Notes: generated by a model from the letters alone, not told the origin. Positions 38,245 through 47,707 are shown, counted from the stretch's first letter. The stretch is DNA of 64,000 nt from Cytobacillus sp. NCCP-133 (GCF_026011715.1 NZ_BRVM01000001.1:134689-198688), one strand, 5' to 3'. Translations and numbers: made by a program.

Positions 38245-39388
38245 CTTTCTTCACTCCGGCGATTGAAGTAAATAAACTCCTAAAATAGTCCATGAAGGAT
38301 TTATCTTCTTTTCCCTTTTCCTGCTTATAATATATAGGAAGTTTCTTAACTGGCTGATTATCAAAGTATACAGTTGCATGACCGACAACTTCTGGGATCT
38401 TACGGATTTCCCTCCACTCTTCTTTTGGTTTGAGCAGTTTGAAATCAATTTTGAAATCATTTTTTTCCTCATTTGTCACAGGGTAGCTGTATGGGTGTTT
38501 AAAATATATTTTATTTTTATAGAAGTTATCTTCCACATCCTTAATTGTTCCCTGCGGGAGAACCTCAACAACATCGTAATTCTTAAATGCTGTCTCATAC
38601 ATATTGATATGATCGTTCCAATCATCGGGCCCATTCAAGGTTACAGCAATCAGGTTTAGATTTCCTTTTGATGCAGTTGTGACAAGGGTTCTTTTTGCCC
38701 GTTTTGTGTACCCTGTTTTCCCCCCAGTGCAATGCTCATACATCTCTGTAAACAATCTGTTTTTGTTTTTCCACACTCGGTCCCAGCTTTCATTCGGATT
38801 TGGAGCTCTATGCACTTTGGTACTTGTAATTTCCTGGTACTTTTCATTTTCCATGGCATACCTTGTTAATAAAGCCATATCATAGGCAGTTGAAAAATGG
38901 TCTTCATGGTCATCCAATCCATGCGGGTTGGCAAAGTGAGAATTTTTCATCCCGATTTCTTCAGCTTTTTGATTCATTAGAAAACTGAAACCATCCAGGC
39001 TGCCTCCAACATGCTCAGCAATGGCAACTGCAGCATCGTTTCCTGAACGCAGCATCAGTCCGTAAACCAAATCTTCAAGCTTTATTTTTTCTCCAGGTTT
39101 TAGATAAATGGACGACCCTTCAGTTCTGACAGCCTGTTCACTTACTTTAACCATATCGTTCAATTTTCCAGATTCAATCGCGAGGATGGCGGTCATGATT
39201 TTCGTAATGCTTGCAATTCTTCTGGTTTTAGTTGCTTCCTTCCCAAAGAGGACACGCCCAGTATCCTGATCCATTAAAATTGCGCTTCGAGCACTAACAG
39301 AAACAGAAGCTTCTGCCTTCTGCGGAATATTCGTCATCACTAAAGCTGCAACTAACAATACGGCCATTAGCCTGTTTAAGATTTTCAT
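38237..39388 (-). CDS. dacB: sporulation D-alanyl-D-alanine carboxypeptidase DacB (PBP5*)
   Basis: Lowers cortex cross-linking during sporulation. 383 residues: signal peptide (1-27), class A serine carboxypeptidase with S60-x-x-K63 (ASITKI), S114-G-N116 and K223-T-G, and a C-terminal beta domain. First gene of the operon with spmA and spmB. The start lacks a strong AGGAGG but is the family position. Confidence 0.95.
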   Translation of the reverse strand: MKILNRLMAVLLVAALVMTNIPQKAEASVSVSARSAILMDQDTGRVLFGKEATKTRRIASITKIMTAILAIESGKLNDMVKVSEQAVRTEGSSIYLKPGEKIKLEDLVYGLMLRSGNDAAVAIAEHVGGSLDGFSFLMNQKAEEIGMKNSHFANPHGLDDHEDHFSTAYDMALLTRYAMENEKYQEITSTKVHRAPNPNESWDRVWKNKNRLFTEMYEHCTGGKTGYTKRAKRTLVTTASKGNLNLIAVTLNGPDDWNDHINMYETAFKNYDVVEVLPQGTIKDVEDNFYKNKIYFKHPYSYPVTNEEKNDFKIDFKLLKPKEEWREIRKIPEVVGHATVYFDNQPVKKLPIYYKQEKGKEDKSFMDYFRSLFTSIAGVKKDG

Positions 39389-39567
39389 TGCAAAAACCCC
39401 GTCTCCTTTTATGGATGTTTTTTAATTGTAAGCAGTGAACGCTCCTTAGCTATGCAAAATGGGCGCCAAAAGGCTTTTCTTTGTTTGTACAAGTTTATGC
39501 CGGACAAGTAGTGATATGACTAATTAGTAAAACTTGTCTTGCTGTTCGCAGATAGATCTTGTCCTCT

Positions 39568-39597
39568 AAAAAAAAGAAAACAGCATATACTGTTTCC
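39568..39597 (-). terminator. terminator after sodF
   Basis: GGAAACAG and CTGTTTTC pair with a 6-nt loop, followed on the minus strand by eight T. It lies just after the sodF stop. Confidence 0.8.
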
Positions 39598-39608
39598 CTC
39601 AACCTGAA

Positions 39609-40499
39609 TCAATATGGCTTCCATTTTAGCTGTGAGGCTTTAAGATACCGATCCTCAACATCCTTCCAGTTGACTACATTCCACCATTTTTTCACATAAT
39701 CGCCGCGATTGTTTTTATACTGCAGATAATAAGCATGTTCCCAAACATCCAAAACCAGAAGCGGAACGGTATCCCATTGTGTCAGAAGCATATGCCTTTC
39801 TGACTGCAGAACTTCAAGCCTTCGCGCCCTTGGCGACCATACCAGCAATGCCCATCCAACACCTTCAACCTGCTGAGCGGCTTCAGAAAAATGCGCTTTG
39901 AAGCGATCAAAGCGTCCAAAATACTTATTGATTTCTTTTAATAATGCGCCTGATGGTTTTCCGCCGCCTTTTGGACTCATATTATTCCAGAAAATCGTAT
40001 GCAGGTAGTGCCCTGAACCATGGAAAGCCAGTTCGCGGGACCAATGTTTGACAAGGCTGTAATCCCCCTTATCTCTTGCCATTTGCAGCATATTTTCAGC
40101 TTTATTTAATCCATCCACATAGGATTGATGATGCTTGTCATGATGAAGCTGCATAATTTCACCAGATATATAGGGTTCAAGCGCTTTATAATCATATGGG
40201 AGCGGCGGAAGGGTATGCTTTCCGGCAGCGATATAAGGTTCATTCGCATTGATATTTCCAACTTGCTGACGATTAGTAAAGTAATTTTCCATATTAGAGT
40301 GCAATTCATCTACCTGTTCCTGAATTCTTTCCAGCTCATGTATATCAAGCTGACCATTGATTCCTTCCATGATGTCAGTAAGACTATCCAGCCGATGCCA
40401 AAGTTCATTATTTTTTTCCACATCCTCTGATTCTAAGAATCCCCGCAGCTCTTTATTCCATTTTGAAACTTCCTTAATGTAATCTTCCAATTTTCCCAT
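39609..40499 (-). CDS. sodF: iron/manganese superoxide dismutase with N-terminal helical extension
   Basis: 296 residues. A helical, acidic extension fills residues 1-92; the SOD fold follows from about 95. Metal ligands are H119, H167, D251 and H255 (DVWEH). Position 163 is Gly, and position 236, where Mn-SODs carry the second-sphere Gln, is His. The residue two before the Asp ligand is Val. This pattern is unlike classic Mn- or Fe-SOD. No signal peptide, so cytoplasmic. The ATG at 40499 is preceded by GAGG; a longer frame upstream has no ribosome site. B. subtilis SodF has similar length and location. Confidence 0.88.
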   Translation of the reverse strand: MGKLEDYIKEVSKWNKELRGFLESEDVEKNNELWHRLDSLTDIMEGINGQLDIHELERIQEQVDELHSNMENYFTNRQQVGNINANEPYIAAGKHTLPPLPYDYKALEPYISGEIMQLHHDKHHQSYVDGLNKAENMLQMARDKGDYSLVKHWSRELAFHGSGHYLHTIFWNNMSPKGGGKPSGALLKEINKYFGRFDRFKAHFSEAAQQVEGVGWALLVWSPRARRLEVLQSERHMLLTQWDTVPLLVLDVWEHAYYLQYKNNRGDYVKKWWNVVNWKDVEDRYLKASQLKWKPY

Positions 40500-40742
40500 A
40501 TTAACCTCACTCACTTCCTCATTAGGCTCACTTTCTATTCTTATGAGGGATGGTTTGTACGTTTGCCTAAATATATGTGAGGAACCAGTAAGTTTTTGTA
40601 TATTTGTCACCCGTTCGGCCGGGGTAGGTTAGGAAAGCTTCCGTGAACACTTTTTATATGTCATTCAAATGCGCCGACAAACTTAAAACCCAGTTTGTAT
40701 TATTTTCTTTGGAATTTTGCGTCTCTATATAAATATAGGTTC

Positions 40743-40770
40743 AAAAAAAAGAACAGCTGAACACTGTTCT
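40743..40770 (-). terminator. terminator after ypuI
   Basis: GAACAG and CTGTTC pair with loop TGTTCAG, followed on the minus strand by eight T. Confidence 0.7.
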
Positions 40771-40837
40771 CGTTTAAACTTTTGGCTCTTTTCTCATAGA
40801 TTGTTGTTTTTGCTAATGAATTTAGCCTATTGATTTC

Positions 40838-40925
40838 AGCACAAGGCACTTGCTTTCCGCGGGGAGGAACAGAGCTTCTCGATGCTCTGCATCTGTGGGG
40901 TCTCCCTCTCCTCCCGCAGGACATT
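40838..40925. repeat. structured dispersed repeat, family 2
   Basis: CCGCGGGGAGGA and TCCTCCCGCAGG form long GC-rich outer arms. Inside, AGAGC and GCTCT make a second hairpin, followed by CATCTGTGGGGTCTCC. The GC-rich block stands out in an AT-rich gap. Elements opening with GCACTTGCTTTCCGCGGG are common between genes in Bacillaceae as I recall; this is a single copy in the window with a possible diverged relative at 51190. Confidence 0.6.
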
Positions 40926-41057
40926 AAATAATCTTTCTCAAATCAACACCGCACGAAGAAAATGCGGATGCATTTTCGAGGATCAAGTCCCCTCCGCTCC
41001 AATCAACTCAGCAAATTTAACGGAAAAGCAACATACTTTACGAAAACAGCCAAACTT

Positions 41058-41546
41058 TTATTTTGATTGAATCATTTTTGTACGATAATCTGTTTCATAA
41101 TATTCTAGCTCTTCCCTTATTCTTTGGAATTCCCCTTCCAGCTGCCGGAACATAGCTTTCAGGCTCTCAGGAACTTCCTCATGGAATTGAATGCTGTTTT
41201 TGCCTGTATAAGCAGAACGGCTATTCTCAAACCACGCATCATTTTTTGGCGAGAAAAACTCTTCAATACATTGATGATAGATTCGGTATAAAGTCTTTTC
41301 GGCAGCACCCTTTTGAAAAGGCTCGCTTTTTGAAATGATATTGCAGGTATCGAGACCTTCTTCACAAAAGACAAGGAGCTTTCTTACATGGGAAAGGATA
41401 CTCTTATAATAATCCTCATTTCCCTGTTTCTCTGCCTTCAGATTCTTAATGGTCGTATTATTTAAAAAGTCTTCAAAAACTTTAACGCTATTACCGAGGA
41501 AATTTTTTACATCTTCCATCTGTGATTTAACGATTGAATTTCCCAT
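41058..41546 (-). CDS. ypuI: YpuI family protein (DUF3907)
   Basis: 162-residue soluble, helical protein with conserved acidic and aromatic residues (YRIYHQCIEEFFSPKNDAW near 88). The ATG at 41546 is set by GGGGTG 5 nt upstream. Its place between sodF/dacB and scpB matches ypuI. Function unknown. Confidence 0.82.
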   Translation of the reverse strand: MGNSIVKSQMEDVKNFLGNSVKVFEDFLNNTTIKNLKAEKQGNEDYYKSILSHVRKLLVFCEEGLDTCNIISKSEPFQKGAAEKTLYRIYHQCIEEFFSPKNDAWFENSRSAYTGKNSIQFHEEVPESLKAMFRQLEGEFQRIREELEYYETDYRTKMIQSK

Positions 41547-41577
41547 TATCACACCCCCATATTTGTACAACTGGCGA

Positions 41578-41997
41578 TTATTGCGGTTGAATAATAAATT
41601 CTAAAGGAGATCGCAGGTCATAGGATTTTTTATTCTCCAGCGCTTCAAAAATAGAGGGAAGCTTGGAAAAGTCCAGTTCCTGAAAGTAGGATGCAAAATC
41701 AGCCTTTGAATTGATATAAATCCTTTTACGATACCTGAAACCCGGATTTTTTAATAAACATGAAAGTGCAACCATATCCTTGAATTCCACTTCCCTGGAA
41801 CCCGCAGCAAATACCGGATCACTCACATAAGGTGTAAACTCGTCCATGGCTTCATCAAAGTAGCGGACATATAAAACATGAAACGTCTTTTCCTGTCCAT
41901 CCTCTTCAAAGACAACTTCACTTCTATTAAAGAAATCCTCAGATGTGTTAGGCTTTTCTTTCTCAAGTTCATATCCACTGCAGCGTTTAATCAGCAA
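41578..41997 (-). CDS. conserved hypothetical protein upstream of ypuI
   Basis: 139 residues, soluble, with no motif that I recognise. A TTG start is chosen because AGGAGG lies exactly 7 nt before it and no ATG with a site occurs nearby. It is read together with ypuI (31 nt gap). Many aromatic residues (YVRYFDEAMDEF, NPGFRYRKRIYI) suggest a compact fold. Confidence 0.65.
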   Translation of the reverse strand: MLIKRCSGYELEKEKPNTSEDFFNRSEVVFEEDGQEKTFHVLYVRYFDEAMDEFTPYVSDPVFAAGSREVEFKDMVALSCLLKNPGFRYRKRIYINSKADFASYFQELDFSKLPSIFEALENKKSYDLRSPLEFIIQPQ

Positions 41998-42116
41998 GTA
42001 AAACCCTCCTAATCCCCTCGGTGGTTATCACAATATATGTATGATGCTATTAAGAAAAGAAAAGGGAAAAATATAAGTTTATTTTACCATATATTAATTG
42101 CAATGTGTCAGAAATC

Positions 42117-42707
42117 TCAAGAATCAATCTCCTGAAACTTTCCAAAGAATAGATCTGCTTCTTCTTGGAAAGAATCTTCTTCTTCACTCACTTTATCTGG
42201 AAGCGGTGGAAGCTCTTTGATGCTTTTAAGGCCAAAATAATCCAGGAATTCTTTCGTTGTACCATACAAGTATGCGCGACCAGTACCTTCTGCCCGTCCA
42301 ACTTCTTTGATCAGTGCTTTTGCAGCCAGTGTCTGCAGGGGCCTTTCTGTCTTAACTCCCCGAATCTCTTCTATTTCAGTTCTTGTAATGGGCTGCCTAT
42401 AGGCAATGATCGCTAACGTTTCAAGCGCAGCCTGTGACAAAGCTGCACTTGAAGGGGATTCCACAAGCTTCTTTAAGTATGAAGAGAATTCCTTTTTGGT
42501 AACAAGCTGAAAAGTGCCCGCAAGTTCTACCGCCATTATGCCGCGAGAACTATTCTTATTGTAATCATCTATCAGATCATCCATGATTTGACGGGCTAGC
42601 AGCTCATCAACTTCCAGAACATGGGCTATTTGCTTTAAGGATAACCCTTCATCTCCAGCAGCAAACAGGAGGCTTTCAGCTATCCCTTTCCAATTTACAA
42701 TCTCCAA
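42117..42707 (-). CDS. scpB: segregation and condensation protein B
   Basis: Subunit of the SMC-ScpA-ScpB condensin that organises and segregates the chromosome. 196 residues with two winged-helix domains (about 1-85 and 90-160) and an acidic C-terminal tail. I chose a TTG start at 42707, one base after the scpA stop, because AAGGAG lies 10-15 nt before it and the resulting N-terminus (LEIVNWKG) matches the family. The longer frame would extend 58 nt into scpA. Confidence 0.92.
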   Translation of the reverse strand: MEIVNWKGIAESLLFAAGDEGLSLKQIAHVLEVDELLARQIMDDLIDDYNKNSSRGIMAVELAGTFQLVTKKEFSSYLKKLVESPSSAALSQAALETLAIIAYRQPITRTEIEEIRGVKTERPLQTLAAKALIKEVGRAEGTGRAYLYGTTKEFLDYFGLKSIKELPPLPDKVSEEEDSFQEEADLFFGKFQEIDS

Positions 42708-42708
42708 C

Positions 42709-43470
42709 CTAACTTTCTCCTTCCATGGATGCCACATATATTTCCGAGAAATTTTTATCCTGTTCAACGGATATTTCTCTGCGTTTAATTAACTCAAGTA
42801 AAGCCAGGAACGTTATAACGATGTGGTCTCTCTCAGGTACTGGAAAAAGATCATTAAAGCTTTTTTTGCCATTAAAGTTCCTTAGCTGTTCGACAATCTC
42901 AGACATCCGCTTTTCAATCGGTATCTCCTGACGGGCAACTTTCGCAGATAGCGGCCTTTGCAGTTTCTTCCTTCTCAATAATTTTTGCAGGGCCCCTAAC
43001 ATATCATATAAGCTTACGTTAAGCTCTGTCTTTTCCGGCTGAATATCCTTCATATAATCCGAAAGATCAGCTGGGGGTTTTGTAAACATCAAGCTTCTTT
43101 CCTGTTCACGTTCTTTTAATTCATCTGCCGCTTCCTTATATTTTCGATACTCAATCAGCCGTTCCACCAGCTCCTCCCTTGGGTCTTCTTCCACCTCCAT
43201 GCCAAATTCGTCCTCAAGCTCTTCCTCTTCATGCTTGGGCAGCAGCATTTTGCTTTTAATAGCCAGAAGTGTAGCAGCCATCACAAGGTATTCACTTGCT
43301 ACATCAAGCTGAAGTTCCTTCATTGTATGTATATATAAAAGATATTGCTCAGTGATTTTTGAAACCGGAATATCATAAATATCTATTTCCAATCGATTAA
43401 TAAGGTGAAGGAGTAAATCGAGCGGCCCTTCGAAAGCATCTATCTTAACGTTATATTGATTATATTGCAT
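42709..43470 (-). CDS. scpA: segregation and condensation protein A
   Basis: Kleisin subunit of the SMC complex. 253 residues, starting with the family N-terminus [18 protein letters not shown] that binds the SMC neck, an acidic middle ([16 protein letters not shown]) and a C-terminal winged helix (about 175-245). GGTGGG precedes the ATG. Its final codons carry the ribosome site of scpB. Confidence 0.95.
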   Translation of the reverse strand: MQYNQYNVKIDAFEGPLDLLLHLINRLEIDIYDIPVSKITEQYLLYIHTMKELQLDVASEYLVMAATLLAIKSKMLLPKHEEEELEDEFGMEVEEDPREELVERLIEYRKYKEAADELKEREQERSLMFTKPPADLSDYMKDIQPEKTELNVSLYDMLGALQKLLRRKKLQRPLSAKVARQEIPIEKRMSEIVEQLRNFNGKKSFNDLFPVPERDHIVITFLALLELIKRREISVEQDKNFSEIYVASMEGES

Positions 43471-43703
43471 AAATTCCCACCAATTTTTTCTATTATGAAA
43501 TTTTGCTTGTATTCGGTTCTCTGTACATACGGGTATAGACTATATCTAGTATAGATTATTCATTTGTGTTATCCAATAGCAAAATAACCCTACGTCCCAG
43601 TTTATCAGCCGCCTTCAGCCCCAAAATAATGGATCCGCCCAAACACTCAGGCAATTGCCTACATAGTATGTATGGATTATAGAAAAAACAGGAGGTATTG
43701 ATT

Positions 43704-43805
43704 ATGTCTGAAACAGGTTTTGGCAACTGCTGCGGCACTGGGTTTGCTTTGATCGTTGTTTTGTTTATTCTTTTGATTATTGTGGGAGCATCCTGGTGCT
43801 TCTAA
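43704..43805 (+). CDS. YjcZ family sporulation peptide
   Basis: A 33-residue peptide: Gly/Cys-rich start (GFGNCCGTGF) followed by one membrane span (ALIVVLFILLIIVGASW) and ending CF. This is the layout of the YjcZ/YrzQ-type peptides of spore formers. GGAGG precedes the ATG. Own terminator downstream. Expression during sporulation is inferred from the family. Confidence 0.85.
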   Translation: MSETGFGNCCGTGFALIVVLFILLIIVGASWCF

Positions 43806-43835
43806 GAAATATATAATTTTCTTTGATGAACATTG

Positions 43836-43868
43836 CTAAAACCCGGTTAATGCCGGTTTTTTTTTTTT
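43836..43868 (+). terminator. terminator of the yjcZ-type gene
   Basis: AAACCCGG and CCGGTTT pair (one bulged C) with loop TTAATG, followed by twelve T. Confidence 0.8.
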
Positions 43869-43928
43869 ATCATAACTACTTTCGGACAATATGTTAAAAT
43901 ATAGCTAGAAAATTCAGGGAGTGACATT

Positions 43929-44459
43929 ATGTATCCGGATGAATATATACAATTTTTAATCCACTTTCATGGTGACCGTGATTATTTTGAATGCCATGAA
44001 ATACTCGAAGAATACTGGAAAAATACAGATAAAAATAATAAACACTCTTTATGGGTCGGGCTAATCCTCATGGCAGTATCGCAGTATCACCATCGCCGCA
44101 AAAATTTCAAGGGTGCAAAACGCACGCTGGGAAAAGGATTGTCCATCCTCGAAGACCATGAGGCAAAGCTGGAAAAATTAGGTCTTGATGCTGCCCGGTT
44201 GATCACAGATTTAAAGGAACGATTGCATCTAATTCACAAAGGCGGAAACTACACGAGCTATTATTTACCCATTAGAGATCCGCTTCTTCAAGAAATATGC
44301 TTAAAATTATGTACTGAACATGGATTCTCCTGGAGTAATGGCAGCAATTTAATGGATGAAGATTTGGTGCACCGCCACAAAACCAGGGATCGAAGTATGG
44401 TGATCAAAGAGCGGCTGGAAGCACTAGAAAAAACGAAAATACGAAAAAGGCAGGAATAG
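43929..44459 (+). CDS. ypuF: DUF309 protein YpuF
   Basis: 176 residues. The family motif FECHEILEEYW (residues about 18-28), with conserved His and Glu, points to a possible metal or active site of unknown function. The C-terminal 20 residues are basic. GGGAG precedes the ATG. It converges on ribT with a shared terminator. Confidence 0.85.
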   Translation: MYPDEYIQFLIHFHGDRDYFECHEILEEYWKNTDKNNKHSLWVGLILMAVSQYHHRRKNFKGAKRTLGKGLSILEDHEAKLEKLGLDAARLITDLKERLHLIHKGGNYTSYYLPIRDPLLQEICLKLCTEHGFSWSNGSNLMDEDLVHRHKTRDRSMVIKERLEALEKTKIRKRQE

Positions 44460-44480
44460 TTGCTATTCACTGCCTTTTTC
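44444..44480. terminator. bidirectional terminator between ypuF and ribT
   Basis: AAAAAGGCAG and CTGCCTTTTT, with inner ATAG/CTAT, form a long stem around the ypuF stop. A- and T-runs flank both sides. Confidence 0.8.
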
Positions 44481-44484
44481 TTTA

Positions 44485-44992
<508 letters not shown>

Positions 44993-45079
44993 TTATACAA
45001 TAAAAAGCCAATAAACCAGTCCCCATCCAAGGCTTAATACCAGCAAAATAATAAAAAGAAGCCAATTGCTTTTTTTCAT
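44993..45079 (-). CDS. possible 28-residue membrane peptide
   Basis: ATG-started frame beginning MKKSNWLLF and ending WLFIV: two or three basic residues, then one continuous hydrophobic span with Trp at both ends and an early stop. The composition is typical of real small membrane peptides. GGAGG lies upstream but at about 12 nt, which is long. Unknown function; could be chance. Confidence 0.4.
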   Translation of the reverse strand: MKKSNWLLFIILLVLSLGWGLVYWLFIV

Positions 45080-45480
45080 AACTTTTTACTGCCTCCACTT
45101 CCTAATTCAACCCTCAGGCTTATAAACTATCATTCATTTTACACTATTCTCTTTTATAATTCCATTCCGCTTGCTAAATTAGGATTTTTCAGCTAATCTT
45201 TCGTAAAAGCGGTTTTGCAACTTTGCTGCTTTTATCCCTTGAAACCTTTTAAATTTTATTATCGTCTATTAATAGGTAAAGCTGATTAGCTCTTTCTTGA
45301 AGGCTGTTTTCGCAAAATTTATTGTTTTAGGAATAACCATGGGACCGTTCCTATATTTTAAAAGGCAAAAATCTTTTAGAAAACAGCCTTCTTGAAAACA
45401 GTACTGAATTGAAACAAAGTATTTATTTCTTCTAGCATCTCAAAACGGCCTTAATAATTACTCCGGGGGGAAACAAAAAA
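45080..45480. other. upstream region of ypuA
   Basis: AT-rich sequence with a 93-bp element bounded by 13-bp inverted repeats (45299-45391) and the strong ypuA ribosome site (GGGGGG at 45465-45470). No further gene is supported. Confidence 0.45.
45299..45391. repeat. 93-bp element with perfect 13-bp terminal inverted repeats
   Basis: GAAGGCTGTTTTC at 45299-45311 and GAAAACAGCCTTC at 45379-45391 are exact inverse complements. Between them, AGGAA and TTCCT form an inner hairpin. The size and ends resemble a miniature transposable element. A similar half (CGAAAACAGCC) occurs near 41040. Confidence 0.6.
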
Positions 45481-46347
45481 ATGAAATGGAATAAATTGCT
45501 TGCCATTTTAATGGTTTCGCTGCTCGCTTTGCCTATACAGGCATTTGCTGACATGGCTGAAGGAGACATGATCATTACACTGGGAGAAAACTTATCAGAA
45601 GAACAAAAAAATATGCTTCTTGCCGAGATGGAAGCTCCAAAAGATGCAACTATTATTACTGTCTCAAATGAAGAAGAACATAAATACCTGGGAAACTATA
45701 TTTCAAAGGCACTGATTGGAACAAGGGCAATCTCCTCTTCAGCCCTTACAATTGCCAAGCCTGGTTCCGGGCTTGAAGTAGAAACAAGAAATATTAATTG
45801 GGTTACGGATGAAATGTATATCAATGCCCTCATTACCGCTGGAGTTAAAGATGCAAAGATTTATATTACAGCCCCTGCCTCAGTTTCAGGCACAGCTGCC
45901 TTAACTGGTATTATTAAAGCTTATGAAATATCTGCCAAAAAAACTATCCCGGAAGATGTAAAACAAGCTGCCAATGAGGAGATGGTTGAAACAGCCAAGC
46001 TTGGAGATTCGGTCGGCAATGAAAATGCCTCGGCTTTAATCGCAAAAATAAAAGAAGAAATAGCAAGAAATGCACCTGAAACTGATGCGGAATTAAGAAC
46101 TATTATTAAAGATGCTGCAAAGGAACTTGGCATTACTATAACTGAACAAGAGACTTTGAGTTTAATAGACTTATTTAACAAGCTGAAAGAATTAAATATT
46201 GACTGGAATCAAGTAGGAGAGCAGCTTAATCAGACAAAAGACAAGATCTCCAAGTACCTTGAGAGTGAAGAAGGGCAAGGTTTCCTGGAGAATCTAAAGC
46301 GCTTTTTCTCAAGTGCAGTTGACGCTATTAAAGCTTTTTTCTCTTAA
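45481..46347 (+). CDS. ypuA: secreted DUF1002 protein YpuA
   Basis: 288 residues with a clear signal peptide (1-23, cleavage after AFA). The rest is soluble, with a beta-rich N-terminal domain and a helical C-terminal half. It matches YpuA of B. subtilis in length and location. I recall ypuA as part of the envelope-stress (sigma-M) regulon, but no such promoter is clear here. Function unknown. Confidence 0.88.
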   Translation: MKWNKLLAILMVSLLALPIQAFADMAEGDMIITLGENLSEEQKNMLLAEMEAPKDATIITVSNEEEHKYLGNYISKALIGTRAISSSALTIAKPGSGLEVETRNINWVTDEMYINALITAGVKDAKIYITAPASVSGTAALTGIIKAYEISAKKTIPEDVKQAANEEMVETAKLGDSVGNENASALIAKIKEEIARNAPETDAELRTIIKDAAKELGITITEQETLSLIDLFNKLKELNIDWNQVGEQLNQTKDKISKYLESEEGQGFLENLKRFFSSAVDAIKAFFS

Positions 46348-46360
46348 TTCTCTCTTCATA

Positions 46361-46397
46361 AAAAATTAAGCTGCCTTGTCAGGCAGCTTAATTTTTT
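46361..46397. terminator. bidirectional terminator between ypuA and lysA
   Basis: AATTAAGCTGCCT and AGGCAGCTTAATT form a perfect stem of 13 bp or more with loop TGTC. A- and T-runs on both sides. Confidence 0.88.
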
Positions 46398-47707
46398 ATC
46401 TTTTCATTTATTGGCAAATCCAATCGCAATAAATCCTCGTAAGTCTCTCTCTTAACTACCAGATTGGCTTCTCCATTCTCAACAAAAATCACAGGCGGCC
46501 TTGGAATCCTGTTATAGTTGTTGGCCATTGAATATCCATAGGCTCCGGTACAAAAGACAGCTAAAATATCTTTATTTTCGGCTTTCGGAAGCCGCAAATC
46601 CCAAATTAGCATATCGCCGGATTCACAGCATTTACCCGCAATTGAAACAGTCTCTTCCAGTTTTTCCAAAACTTTGTTTGCAAGAACGGCTTCATATTTT
46701 GCCTGATAAAGAGCAGGCCTGATATTATCGCTCATGCCGCCGTCCACAGCCAAATAACTTCGTACATTCGGAACCTCTTTCCGGGATCCAGTCTGGTATA
46801 AAGTTATTCCCGCATCCCCAACAAGGGACCGGCCAGGCTCAATCCAAATCTCCGGCATTTTCATTGAAAAATGGTCAGCCTGATTTTTAACTTCTTTAAT
46901 AATCTCTTCCACATATTGAGAAGCAGGAATTGGATCGTCCTCCCCCGTATAGCGGATTCCAAATCCTCCCCCCAAATTCAGAACCTCGGGTTCGTATGAA
47001 TAAGCTTCCTTCCACTCGTTCATCTTTTCAAAAATTTTCTTAGCTGCAAGAATAAAGCCTGTTGTATCGAAAATTTGAGAACCAATATGGCAATGAAGCC
47101 CAAGCATTTCTATCCACTTTGAATCCAAAGCCTTTTTCAATGCCTCTTCAGCCTGGCCGTTTTGCAGATCAAATCCGAATTTTGAATCCTCTTGCCCTGT
47201 TAAAATATAGTCATGAGTATGGGCTTCAATTCCTGGTGTAACCCTGAGAAGAATCTTCGTTTGGACAGAGAGTTCTTCACATATCTCCTCGAGAAGCTCT
47301 AATTCATAAAAATTATCTGCCACAATGCAGCCCACATTATGCTTTAAAGCCATCTCCAATTCTTCTCTGCCCTTATTGTTCCCATGAAAATGGATTCTTT
47401 CAGGAGGAAAGTCTGCAGCAAAGGCTGTGTATAATTCCCCGCCTGAAACCACATCAAGGGATAAGCCTTCCTCATCAACCAGCTGTACCATTGCCACTGT
47501 GGAAAAAGCTTTGCTTGCATATGCCACTTGTGCTGTAATTCCAAGTTTTTCAAAAGTTTGTTTAAATCCTTTTGCTCTTTCTCTTATTAAAGCCACATCA
47601 TAAACATATAATGGTGTCCCAAATTGGCTAACTAGCTCTACAGTGTCCATCCCGCCAATTTCAAGATGCCCTTTATCGTTAACTTTCATGGTACCGTGAA
47701 AATACAT
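46388..47707 (-). CDS. lysA: diaminopimelate decarboxylase
   Basis: PLP enzyme that makes L-lysine from meso-diaminopimelate. 439 residues. The PLP-binding lysine is K66 (AYASKAFS), with the HCHIGSQ motif near 201, GGGFGIRY near 246 and CESGDML near 359. GAGGGGG precedes the ATG. No lysine riboswitch is visible in the short upstream gap. It is followed in sporulating bacilli by spoVAF upstream, as here. Confidence 0.96.
   Translation of the reverse strand: MYFHGTMKVNDKGHLEIGGMDTVELVSQFGTPLYVYDVALIRERAKGFKQTFEKLGITAQVAYASKAFSTVAMVQLVDEEGLSLDVVSGGELYTAFAADFPPERIHFHGNNKGREELEMALKHNVGCIVADNFYELELLEEICEELSVQTKILLRVTPGIEAHTHDYILTGQEDSKFGFDLQNGQAEEALKKALDSKWIEMLGLHCHIGSQIFDTTGFILAAKKIFEKMNEWKEAYSYEPEVLNLGGGFGIRYTGEDDPIPASQYVEEIIKEVKNQADHFSMKMPEIWIEPGRSLVGDAGITLYQTGSRKEVPNVRSYLAVDGGMSDNIRPALYQAKYEAVLANKVLEKLEETVSIAGKCCESGDMLIWDLRLPKAENKDILAVFCTGAYGYSMANNYNRIPRPPVIFVENGEANLVVKRETYEDLLRLDLPINEKIKN

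Larger units (their letters stand above)
40500..41057. other. gene-free region between ypuI and sodF
   Basis: Holds the ypuI terminator (40743-40770) and a structured dispersed repeat (40838-40925). Downstream sequence to about 41000 (GCACGAAGAAAATGCGG and CAAGTCCCCTCCGCTCC) looks like part of the same or another repeat. Open frames here are repeat translation and are not called. Confidence 0.55.

Noticed and set aside
40882-41070. 62-codon plus-strand frame between sodF and ypuI
   Set aside because: Composed of repeat sequence; no ribosome site.
43556-43738. 60-codon minus-strand frame upstream of scpA
   Set aside because: Runs antisense over the yjcZ-type peptide gene, which has a proper ribosome site and terminator.
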